From Gammaproteobacteria bacterium (GTDB taxonomy: Bacteria; Pseudomonadota; Gammaproteobacteria; SZUA-152): a stretch of 15,968 bases of DNA. The position numbers and the translations under genes were made by a program. The notes beneath the pieces are model-generated. The model was not told the DNA's origin, searched no databases, and was given only the letters and a program-made list of their open reading frames with translations. Location: NCBI GenBank assembly GCA_030617485.1, contig JAUWVK010000021.1:1-15968 (forward strand). The letters are read 5' to 3'. Below are positions 8,473 to 15,968 of the stretch, in pieces; the stretch's first letter is position 1; every line of letters begins with the position of its first letter.

Positions 8473-9297
8473 TTAAATACCAGTACACTGTATTTTACGG
8501 TGATCCAAAACCGGGAAATTTCGCCGCGTCGATTCCAGATAATCCAGATCAATATCAGCAACCACAAAACCCGAGCCACTGGTCAAACGATCAATTACGA
8601 CGCCCCAGGGATTAACGATCATGCTATTACCAAACGTTTCACGGCCACTGACATGGTAACCACCCTGCGCAGAAGCAACCACATAGCATAAGTTTTCAAT
8701 GGCTCTCGCCCGCAGTAAAACTTTCCAGTGAGCTTTTCCAGTCATTGCCGTAAAGGCTGATGGTAACGTAATTATCTGCACACCCAGATCAACCATTTTG
8801 CGGAATAACTCCGGAAAACGTAGATCGTAACAAACAGCCAAACCTAACTTGCCAAAGGGTGTGTCAACAACAACAACGTCATCTCCCTTTTCAATGGTTT
8901 CAGATTCGTTATAATTTTCTCCGCTCTCTGGAAGATGGACATCAAAGAGATGGATTTTGTCATATCGAGCTACTCGTTCGCCCTTGTCATTTATCAACAA
9001 GCAGGCGCCACGCACTTTATTTGAATCACCGGCAACTAATGGCACGGTGCCACCCACTAACCACACACCATGCTTGATGCTTTGCTCAGCTAAAAAATCC
9101 TGGATAGGACCCTGTCCATCCTGTTCACGAATATTGACCTTATCTATCTCCGACATACCCATAATAGCGAAATTTTCTGGCAAAACTACCAAACGGGCTC
9201 CCGCACCAGCAGCCATAGCAATTAGCCGGCCCGCTTCTGTTAAGTTAGCATTCACATTCGGCCCAGAGGCCATTTGCACAGCTGCAAGTTTGTTCAT
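8473..9297 (-). CDS. Nit-family carbon-nitrogen hydrolase (probable deaminated-glutathione amidase)
   Basis: This is a 274-residue nitrilase-superfamily enzyme. The catalytic triad is visible as Glu41 (VLPENF), Lys114 (YDKIHLFDV) and Cys156 (AVCYDLRFPE). The CYDLRFPE form and KIHLFDV are typical of the Nit1/Nit2 branch, whose Nit1 members hydrolyse deaminated glutathione as metabolite repair; that exact activity is inferred. I chose the ATG at 9297: it gives the N-terminus MNKLAAVQMASG, matching family members, and has GGTGAAG just upstream. The in-frame ATG at 9309 would add four residues but has no ribosome binding site. The gene is downstream of yhdP on the same strand, with a 143-bp gap holding an inverted repeat, and convergent with darP. 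In Pseudomonas the same gene lies between yhdP and tldD. Confidence 0.92.
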   Translation of the reverse strand: MNKLAAVQMASGPNVNANLTEAGRLIAMAAGAGARLVVLPENFAIMGMSEIDKVNIREQDGQGPIQDFLAEQSIKHGVWLVGGTVPLVAGDSNKVRGACLLINDKGERVARYDKIHLFDVHLPESGENYNESETIEKGDDVVVVDTPFGKLGLAVCYDLRFPELFRKMVDLGVQIITLPSAFTAMTGKAHWKVLLRARAIENLCYVVASAQGGYHVSGRETFGNSMIVNPWGVVIDRLTSGSGFVVADIDLDYLESTRRNFPVLDHRKIQCTGI

Positions 9298-9440
9298 TAC
9301 TTCACCCATTCATGGATAGTGTTTTTAAGGAATATAATCTTTATTGATAACACAGAGTATATTGTATGAATACATCCAAACCTTGTTCCATTATCACACA
9401 AGGTCGCGCCCATTGAATATCCCAACCTCAAGCTAAAAAT
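9298..9440 (-). promoter_or_regulatory. Gap between yhdP and the Nit amidase, with an inverted repeat
   Basis: The gap contains a perfect 7-bp inverted repeat, ACCTTGT/ACAAGGT, at 9380-9386 and 9398-9404 around an 11-nt loop. Neither arm is followed by a T-run, so it is not a classic terminator; an attenuator or operator is possible. On the minus strand, between the repeat and the amidase start, the DNA is A+T-rich with a possible -10 (TATACT, 9357-9362) but no good -35. A separate amidase promoter is plausible, not shown. Confidence 0.3.
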
Positions 9441-12400
9441 TTAATCATCATCAAACAGATCAGTTTCAGGTTGAACGGCGGGCTTCGGCGGTTTAAGTTT
9501 TGTGATTATCGGGCTGCTCCAATTACCAGTAATGGTGTACTGAGTCTTAATGGCCTCATCTATATCTGATTGAAATATTTTTTGCACAAACAAGATAGCA
9601 GCTCCTATTTGAGGCGTTGCAGTTAATGCGCCTAGCAATGGCAAGCTCTCTGCCACCTTTGGAGTCACAACCACTTTTTGATCATAATCTTTTTCTGCAA
9701 GCCCTGCTCGCCCAGAAATATCAACACGTGCGGCTGGGCCATCCAAATACAAATTATCGGTATAGGCATCACCATCTTCAATAGTAAAAAACCCTTTTAT
9801 GCGATTAAAGCCGAATCCCTTTGAAAACACATCTGAAAAATCCAAAAACAAGCGCCGCGGTAAAGCCTGAAGACTTAACATGCCAAATAAACGTCCTGCA
9901 CCAGGATCTATATCAAGCAATTGCCCGTCTTGTAAAAACATATCTAGACTACCCCGTGACTGTTTTACATCCACATCGAACAAAGCACTTGGCCATTGAA
10001 GCTCAAGGCGAATATCCCCTCGCCCTCCAGAAATTGTTCCGACGTATCCCAGCTCCTTTAAAGTTCGACCTAGATTAGTTGATTCAATGTGTGCCCGAAT
10101 TTCAGAATTTTCTTTACCACCCCTTATATACCAACCTCCATTTGTAATAATAGTGGTTGCTTTGGGCTTTAACACTAACTGTTCGATCCTCAACCCATCA
10201 ACAACCCTGGTCGTTTCCAGAATAAGTTCTCCATATCTGCGCGATTCATAACGAAGATCCGCAACTCGGAAATCCAATGCCGGCACGTCACGAGGATCAA
10301 TAGTTCCCGCAGACAATTTAGGTTCAGCCAAATACAAATGCTTCAAGTTTGCCTTAACCGGATGGGTAGTAAGATTTGAAGGAATCACAACGACCCCGGA
10401 TAACTCATTACTTTTTATATCAAAAGCCCAGGAATTTTTTACTGGGACAGTTTTGAGTCTTACTTTGTGCAATTCCTGGCCGTAAGCTTCCAGATTACGT
10501 ATCGCAATGTCCGCAGAATGCAAAAACAAGGGATTCGTCTTTTGATGAACAGACGCTTCATCACTGGCATAAAGGAGATTAAGCCAGTCATCCAACGACA
10601 CTTCGTCTAGCCAACCTACAAAACGCACACCTTCTTTATCCGGCAGAGAAACAGAGCCCCCGCTCAAACGCACCTCACCTCTATGGATTCCTGCGACATT
10701 TTTTTCGCCTGGCTGTTCGCCTAGTTCAAAAATACCATCAATAAATCCCGCATAATTAGCCCGCAAAAGCGGTTTTTTTTCTGGTCGGAAATCAACCTGC
10801 ATTTTTACTTCAGCTGCATCTTCACTTCGCTTATTAAACGGTGGAGGCAACTTAACCTCAACACCCTTTAAGTTAGCGACTGCATGCAGCGTTGCTATTC
10901 TTGGATTATGATCAAAATCGCCAACGGGTATTTTAAAGAGCACATCCCACTCACCATCACCTTCCAGTAAATTCTTTATTGGCGGAAAATAAAATGAAGC
11001 CAAATCTTTCGCATTCAGCAAACCATCCGCGCGAATATTTATCCAGTTATCAGCCACAACAACAGCTTTCGCTGCCTCTTTGCCCAAAATAGCTACATCT
11101 TCAGCATTACTTGTTTTTTTACTAACTGCAATTTCTTGATCTGTCGAAATCTTCAAACTAGTTGCCTGACCAAATAACTCAGCATGTAAATTATCCGCCC
11201 TGAGTCCATCCTGATAAAAATGGGCCCGCCCTTCTATATCACTCAACACGCGACCCAACGCCGGAACAGATAAAGAGTTTCCTGCGAAATCAACCCACCC
11301 CTGCAACAATGTTTTATTCCGGCCGCCTATAGGCAAATCGAGGTTAAGATGCAAAAGACTTTCACCTTCTGTCGTCATTCCCTCCAGGCTTTTCCCAAAA
11401 GACTCATTGAGCTGTGGGCTTGCGACAAGAAAATCAAGTTTGTCCTGAGTAACACCGCTAACATCCCCTTTAATCAAAGCCCGCATGGGCTTTGCCCTCA
11501 TATCTGGCAGAGCGACAGTAGCCCATTGAATGTCGTTAGAAAATATTTTCCCGCGCCGAGCATTTACAAACAATCCTTTACCTATAAACCGAACTTCCGC
11601 ATCAATACCATAAATTGATGGCCATCCTTCCGCATAATCCAGACGGCCATCTTCTACTCTGAATCGCGTCTCAAATCTTCCATTACCTTTATCGAATGGA
11701 AAATCTGACATCCGCCCATGAATAATGCTTCCGCCCGAAGTAACACGCCCATCAATGATCGCCTTATCTAACCAGTCAACGGTCGACTCGGTCATTATTC
11801 CAGTAGGAAGATAGTGCGCAACCTGACTACCATCACCATCGGAAAATTTGGCAACTAGCGATAAAAACGGAGAGATATCAGTATTTTCTTTAATTATATC
11901 CACTGCTATCTTAGAAAAAACATCCTCATTTTTTGCCACCAACTCTCGGCCTTTTAACCGCCACCCATCCCCACCATTCGTCCAGCCAACATGTCCGCTT
12001 AATTCATCAACCTGCAAAGGCCAGCGAAAAAGATCGGGGAAATCTAGAATCATTTCTGAGTTTTTTAGATCTACTTGCCCACCACTTTCGCTCAACCATA
12101 ACTTCCCATTCACATTTTTTACGGCAGGAACAGATTTCCACCCATTAATAGCAGCCTGATCCAGATTCGCATAAGCGTTATACGTTGAATTTTCGCCTTT
12201 CCGCCAAATTAGCCTGGCATCATTCACCTGGCCTCGCGGTTTAATCGCAAACATAGGCGTGCTTACTGCTTCTCCGCCAACGGAAAATAATACAAGCAAT
12301 TGCGCCGCATCCTCTAGCTGCAGATGACTCGCATACACATCCAACAATTCAACCCCTTCTGAATTATTTTTTACATTGACAACAATTTGGGAAGGTTCCC

Positions 12401-13433
12401 AATAGGCATTATTACGAATCAACACCAATTCATTTGCATTAAACTGCCAACCAAGACCTTTTTTTAGCCATTTAAATTTACCGGCCAGATTTTGTAACTC
12501 CAACGCAACCACATCTAATTCTTTATTGTGGCTTTTATTTTTATCGGGAGAGGAAGGAAACAATTTGACGCCACTAACATCAACTTCCCCTTGTATTTTT
12601 TGCAATACTCCATTTTCCCACCGCGACCAAATCTGGAAATCAGCCTCACCCACATCAGCACCAACTCCTGCTATTGACTGTGTTTTAAGCAGACTAGCGA
12701 GCTTTACTTCTTCACCACGAAAATAGGCGCGCGTCTTTCTTTTCTTTACATTCAGAAGATCTCCTTCCATATCGACATGTAAAGTTAAAGATTTTCCAAA
12801 CTTCTTTGGTAATACTACTGATGCATCTAGAATATGACGATTGCCAGAATTTTTTAACCTGACATTGACGGCTGAAAAATGTAATTCTCTACCTCTTCCC
12901 ATCTTGTCACGCCAGGTAATATTGCTACGCTCAAGACCAAGCTCACCCTGCGAAAATACCCACGATGTTAAAGCATCCAGATCACTAGCTTCCTCACCGC
13001 TCTTACTTTCAGTTTCGATTCCAGCCACGACAAAACGTCCATTTTTTTCGCGCGTTAAAATCAAATCAACACCTACCAGGGCAATGCCTGAAAAAACTGG
13101 TTTTTGTTGAAACAAGGAAGAAATGAGACCTACGCCGATGCGCGCTTTCCCGAACTTCAAAACGGACTTCCCGCTTTTCGAGTCCAGGATATCTATTTTT
13201 TTCAGCACTAAAGCGGGGCCAAACCCATGCCATTCAGCATCCAGGCTGCCAACCTTTACTGGCTGACCAAGGTATTCACTTAAGGTTGAAGTAACATCTG
13301 CCTTATAATCACTAGCATAAGGAAGCAACAGACGAGCCAAACCGAAAATGACTGCCAACAAGACAACAGAGACCGCGAACGCGTACCACACGCTCGCCCA
13401 AATATAGCGGTAAATTTTTTTAGACTGAATCAC
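9441..13433 (-). CDS. yhdP: YhdP, AsmA-like inner-membrane phospholipid transport protein
   Basis: This 1330-residue protein has one N-terminal membrane anchor (about residues 13-36) followed by a very long periplasmic region, matching the size and layout of E. coli YhdP (about 1266 residues). Typical stretches are YLGQPVKVGSLDAEWHGFGP near the N-terminus, TEFRWPLQVDELSG-like repeats in the middle and a conserved C-terminal block (GRLFGMLSLQALPRRLFLDF, then ESLPLLGALTATPQIGAA). YhdP, TamB and YdbH are bridge-like proteins that together carry phospholipids across the periplasm to the outer membrane. The start is a GTG at 13433 with no good Shine-Dalgarno; the frame upstream has no ATG before a stop codon, so a longer form is unlikely. 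It lies 108 bp downstream of rng on the same strand. The acidic C-terminus (DLFDDD) is intact. Confidence 0.93.
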   Translation of the reverse strand: MIQSKKIYRYIWASVWYAFAVSVVLLAVIFGLARLLLPYASDYKADVTSTLSEYLGQPVKVGSLDAEWHGFGPALVLKKIDILDSKSGKSVLKFGKARIGVGLISSLFQQKPVFSGIALVGVDLILTREKNGRFVVAGIETESKSGEEASDLDALTSWVFSQGELGLERSNITWRDKMGRGRELHFSAVNVRLKNSGNRHILDASVVLPKKFGKSLTLHVDMEGDLLNVKKRKTRAYFRGEEVKLASLLKTQSIAGVGADVGEADFQIWSRWENGVLQKIQGEVDVSGVKLFPSSPDKNKSHNKELDVVALELQNLAGKFKWLKKGLGWQFNANELVLIRNNAYWEPSQIVVNVKNNSEGVELLDVYASHLQLEDAAQLLVLFSVGGEAVSTPMFAIKPRGQVNDARLIWRKGENSTYNAYANLDQAAINGWKSVPAVKNVNGKLWLSESGGQVDLKNSEMILDFPDLFRWPLQVDELSGHVGWTNGGDGWRLKGRELVAKNEDVFSKIAVDIIKENTDISPFLSLVAKFSDGDGSQVAHYLPTGIMTESTVDWLDKAIIDGRVTSGGSIIHGRMSDFPFDKGNGRFETRFRVEDGRLDYAEGWPSIYGIDAEVRFIGKGLFVNARRGKIFSNDIQWATVALPDMRAKPMRALIKGDVSGVTQDKLDFLVASPQLNESFGKSLEGMTTEGESLLHLNLDLPIGGRNKTLLQGWVDFAGNSLSVPALGRVLSDIEGRAHFYQDGLRADNLHAELFGQATSLKISTDQEIAVSKKTSNAEDVAILGKEAAKAVVVADNWINIRADGLLNAKDLASFYFPPIKNLLEGDGEWDVLFKIPVGDFDHNPRIATLHAVANLKGVEVKLPPPFNKRSEDAAEVKMQVDFRPEKKPLLRANYAGFIDGIFELGEQPGEKNVAGIHRGEVRLSGGSVSLPDKEGVRFVGWLDEVSLDDWLNLLYASDEASVHQKTNPLFLHSADIAIRNLEAYGQELHKVRLKTVPVKNSWAFDIKSNELSGVVVIPSNLTTHPVKANLKHLYLAEPKLSAGTIDPRDVPALDFRVADLRYESRRYGELILETTRVVDGLRIEQLVLKPKATTIITNGGWYIRGGKENSEIRAHIESTNLGRTLKELGYVGTISGGRGDIRLELQWPSALFDVDVKQSRGSLDMFLQDGQLLDIDPGAGRLFGMLSLQALPRRLFLDFSDVFSKGFGFNRIKGFFTIEDGDAYTDNLYLDGPAARVDISGRAGLAEKDYDQKVVVTPKVAESLPLLGALTATPQIGAAILFVQKIFQSDIDEAIKTQYTITGNWSSPIITKLKPPKPAVQPETDLFDDD

Positions 13434-13541
13434 TGCGGGTTCAAATATATTCCGTATTAATACCGAGAGTTGATACTAAGTGTGGTTACTGATTGTATTA
13501 TCAAACTTTGCTGTAAAAAAACTATATCTTAGCGTCTACGT

Positions 13542-15017
13542 TTACATCAAAACCACGTCAAACTGTTCTTGAGTATAAAGAGCCTCTACCTGGAACAGAA
13601 TGGGGCGGCCAATAAATTCTTCCAGCTCAGCCACACTAATGGATTCCTCATCTAGCATAAGGTCTACCACTTCTTGCGAGGCCAATACTAAAAACTGCCT
13701 AGCATCATATTGTCGAGCTTCGCGCAACAGCTCACGAAAAACCTCATAACACACCGTTTCCGCTGTACGCATAGAACCTTTGCCTTCACAACACTGGCAA
13801 GGCTCACACAAAACATGTTCTAGACTTTCTCGTGTTCGCTTGCGGGTCATTTCCACCAGACCCAAGCCTGAAACTTCACAAATATGGCTCTTGGCTTTAT
13901 CGCGCTCAAGACTTTTTTCCAAAGCGCGCATTACCTGATCACGATGATCTGGAACTGTCATGTCGATAAAATCAAGAATTATAATGCCACCCAAATTCCT
14001 CAGTCGAAGCTGGCGGGCGATAGCGTGAGTTGCCTCAAGATTGGTTTTAAAAATAGTTTCTTCCAGATTACGATGCCCGACAAAAGCGCCTGTATTAACA
14101 TCAATAGTGGTCATCGCTTCAGTCTGGTCGAGAATAAGATAACCACCAGATTTTAATTGTACTTTGGTTGCCAAAGCCTTCTGGATTTCATCTTCAATAT
14201 TATAAAGATCAAAAATAGGCCTCTCGCCAGGATAGTATTCAATTCGATCTGCTATTTCGGGAATAAATTTTTCTGCAAATTTCCTGGCTCGCTCAAAATT
14301 CTCACGTGAATCGATACGTACCTTTTCAACACCAACATTTACCTGATCCCGCATGGTGCGCATCGCTAATGATAAATCTTCATGCACCAAAACTCCCTGC
14401 ACTAAATTTTTAGAGCGTTCCTGAATCTCAAGCCAGGATTTATGTAAAAACTCCATATCCAGCCGCAACTCTTGCTCACTAACTCCTTCTGCTACTGTCC
14501 GCACAATGTATCCACCCTGGCCAAATTCTTCAGCCAAACCAGACAGTAAATCGCGTAAACGCTGGCGCTCTTCCTCACCTTCAATTTTTTGTGACACACC
14601 AACATGCTCTTCTCCAGGCATAAACACCAAAAAACGCGCGGCCACAGAAAGATGAGTTGTTAACCGAGCCCCCTTTGTTCCCAAGGGGTCTTTTACCACT
14701 TGCACCAGTATGTCCTGGCCTTGGCGTATCAGCTTTTGAATATCTTCTGGTGAATCTGCTTTATCAGCACCATTACCTTTCTCTGAACTTCGCGGCACAA
14801 TATCGGAAGCATGTAAAAACGCCGTCCGTTCCAGACTAATATCAATAAACGCTGCTTGCATGCCGGGTAAAACACGCGAGACTTTACCTAGATAAATATT
14901 CCCCACCAGGCCACGCTTGCTGGCTCGTTCGATAAAAATTTCGTTTAAAACTCCATTTTCCACCATAGCCACTCGGGTTTCTCGTGGCGTTATGTTGATC
15001 AAAATTTCTTCGCTCAT
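13542..15017 (-). CDS. rng: Ribonuclease G
   Basis: This 491-residue protein is close to E. coli RNase G (489) and too short to be RNase E, since the long C-terminal scaffold is absent. An N-terminal S1-type domain with the RNase H-like part starts at NIYLGKVSRVLPGMQAAF (about 40-57). The catalytic magnesium-binding Asp residues are Asp306 (TTIDVNTG) and Asp349 (IILDFIDM). The zinc-link cysteines that join dimers are Cys404 and Cys407 (CEPC), and the chain ends in the family signature YTQEQFDVVLM. The enzyme matures the 5' end of 16S rRNA and takes part in mRNA decay, preferring 5'-monophosphorylated RNA. It lies 42 bp downstream of maf on the same strand and is likely co-transcribed. The ATG at 15017 aligns with known N-termini. 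Confidence 0.97.
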   Translation of the reverse strand: MSEEILINITPRETRVAMVENGVLNEIFIERASKRGLVGNIYLGKVSRVLPGMQAAFIDISLERTAFLHASDIVPRSSEKGNGADKADSPEDIQKLIRQGQDILVQVVKDPLGTKGARLTTHLSVAARFLVFMPGEEHVGVSQKIEGEEERQRLRDLLSGLAEEFGQGGYIVRTVAEGVSEQELRLDMEFLHKSWLEIQERSKNLVQGVLVHEDLSLAMRTMRDQVNVGVEKVRIDSRENFERARKFAEKFIPEIADRIEYYPGERPIFDLYNIEDEIQKALATKVQLKSGGYLILDQTEAMTTIDVNTGAFVGHRNLEETIFKTNLEATHAIARQLRLRNLGGIIILDFIDMTVPDHRDQVMRALEKSLERDKAKSHICEVSGLGLVEMTRKRTRESLEHVLCEPCQCCEGKGSMRTAETVCYEVFRELLREARQYDARQFLVLASQEVVDLMLDEESISVAELEEFIGRPILFQVEALYTQEQFDVVLM

Positions 15018-15059
15018 ATTATTCTCAAGAGATTCCTTATTTTTATCTTTGTCTTGTTT

Positions 15060-15677
15060 TTATTTTAGATTCAGTCGCTCTAGAATTTCGATACCAAATT
15101 TCTGCAAAAGTTCGCCAGTTTCAAACAGGGGCAACCCCATCACACCGGAATAACTTCCCTCAATGCGTTCAATAAAAGCAGCCGCCAGGCCCTGAATGGC
15201 ATAGGCACCGGCTTTATCCATAGGCTCACCGGTATCCCAATAAGCCTCACATTCCTTCACGCTGATGGACCTAAATCTCACGATGCTCTCGCTAACTCGC
15301 ACTACTTCCCTATCTTGCCCCAGATCGTCGCGCCCCACCACGGCAACGGCCGATAAAACCCGGTGACTCCGACATGACAACAGCTGCAACATGGCCACAG
15401 CATCTGCTTTATCTTTGGGTTTTCCCAAAACAGTGTTTTCCACTACCACAGCCGTATCGGCACCCAATATCGGAAGGGGAACTTTGCTCCCCAAGTCCTT
15501 CAGTCCGAAACAGGCTTTTTCCAACGCCAATCTTTGCACATATGACTTTGGGCTTTCGTTTGCCTGTCTGTTCTCAGACACATCCTGAGACACTACCTCA
15601 ACAGAAACACCGACCTGTGCCAGCAATTCACGTCGTCGAGGGGAAGAAGAGGCAAGGTAAAGTTGGGGAGATTTCAT
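15060..15677 (-). CDS. maf: Maf family nucleoside triphosphate pyrophosphatase, YhdE type (dTTP/UTP)
   Basis: This is a 205-residue Maf/HAM1-fold protein. Seen motifs are LASSSPRRRELL (8-19, phosphate-binding), GADTAVV with the catalytic Asp74, GKPKDKADA (85-93) and EPMDKAGAYAIQG (151-163). The DKAGAYAIQG sequence places it with YhdE, which hydrolyses dTTP, UTP and modified pyrimidine nucleotides to monophosphates, rather than with YceF, which acts on m7GTP. The proposed role is cleaning non-canonical nucleotides from the pool. It sits between rlmH (78-bp gap) and rng (42-bp gap) on one strand, an arrangement common in gammaproteobacteria. A modest purine run (TTAGAGA) precedes the ATG at 15677. 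Confidence 0.95.
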   Translation of the reverse strand: MKSPQLYLASSSPRRRELLAQVGVSVEVVSQDVSENRQANESPKSYVQRLALEKACFGLKDLGSKVPLPILGADTAVVVENTVLGKPKDKADAVAMLQLLSCRSHRVLSAVAVVGRDDLGQDREVVRVSESIVRFRSISVKECEAYWDTGEPMDKAGAYAIQGLAAAFIERIEGSYSGVMGLPLFETGELLQKFGIEILERLNLK

Positions 15678-15755
15678 TAAGTATGTCTCTAAAATTTCAA
15701 CGCCGTCAACGCAGCTTCAGCGACTTTTTAAGGTAGGCTTTTTATAAGGTATTAG

Positions 15756-15968
15756 TTACCGATGATATGGATGGTTATGCAGAATACTCCAGGCTCGATA
15801 GAGCTGTTCCGCCACCACAATGCGCACCAGGGGGTGCGGCAAGGTCATATTGGACAAAGACCAACGCTGTTCCGCAGACTTCAGGCATTCCGACGCCAGC
15901 CCTTCTGGCCCACCCACCAGCAACGCCACATCTCGTCCATCGTGTCGCCAACTGTCCATCTCTTTCGC
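15756..15968 (-). CDS. rlmH: RlmH, 23S rRNA pseudouridine-1915 N3-methyltransferase, 5' partial
   Basis: Only the C-terminal 70 codons are inside the window; the reading frame stays open through the last base, so the Met at 15959 is internal and the start lies beyond 15968. Clear family sequence is present: [15 protein letters not shown] (the SPOUT-fold SAM-binding loop region), [20 protein letters not shown] and the invariant ending NHPYHR directly before TAA. RlmH methylates N3 of pseudouridine 1915 in helix 69 of 23S rRNA on assembled 70S ribosomes. The complete protein is normally about 155 residues, so a little over half is missing. In related genomes rsfS and nadD usually precede it. 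Confidence 0.97.
   Translation of the reverse strand, partial: AKEMDSWRHDGRDVALLVGGPEGLASECLKSAEQRWSLSNMTLPHPLVRIVVAEQLYRAWSILHNHPYHR

Noticed and set aside
8957..9319. Plus-strand open frame of 120 codons opposite the Nit amidase
   Set aside because: It lies entirely antisense to a gene with an intact catalytic triad and resembles no known family; it is a shadow of the real codons.
13515..13545. Rho-independent terminator after rng (minus-strand run of seven T)
   Set aside because: The T-run is present but the bases before it form no stem longer than about three pairs.
15374..15736. Plus-strand open frame of 120 codons opposite maf
   Set aside because: It is antisense to a clear Maf protein, with low-complexity residue content and no ribosome binding site or recognisable motif.

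Overview
The window looks like chromosomal DNA from a gammaproteobacterium that I cannot place to genus. The evidence is the minus-strand series rlmH, maf (yhdE type), rng, yhdP and a Nit-type amidase. This order is well known from Pseudomonas and relatives, and DarP (YjgA) is a proteobacterial family. There is no rRNA, tRNA, CRISPR array, insertion sequence or phage gene. Coding density is high, and no stretch over 300 bases lacks a gene.

Plus strand, 1-8409. (1) A very large fused FAD/iron-sulfur oxidoreductase of the DUF3683 type runs in from before base 1 and ends at 3807. (2) A 102-bp A+T-rich gap with small palindromes follows. (3) A four-gene TRAP transporter operon comes next: a TatT-type lipoprotein, a substrate-binding protein, a small membrane subunit and a large membrane subunit. 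This is the TPAT subfamily (TPR-protein-associated TRAP transporter) first described in Treponema pallidum. Its binding protein has tryptophan where most TRAP binding proteins have the carboxylate-binding arginine, so the cargo is probably not an ordinary small dicarboxylate or sialic acid. (4) darP (yjgA) follows 55 bp later with no visible terminator between.

Junction, 8400-8472. The last 11 bases around the darP stop codon are repeated in tandem (five perfect copies and a degraded sixth). They fill most of the gap between two convergent genes. In Pseudomonas the neighbouring genes are linked through tldD, which is absent here, so the array sits at an apparent rearrangement point.

Minus strand, 15968-8473. 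rlmH (3' part only), maf, rng, yhdP and the Nit amidase all read leftward. They cover ribosome methylation, removal of non-canonical nucleotides, rRNA/mRNA processing, phospholipid transport across the periplasm and amide metabolite repair. They are best read as a conserved housekeeping cluster.

The most interesting part is the TPAT operon next to a multidomain 2-hydroxyacid-type dehydrogenase. A functional link between them is only an inference from position.
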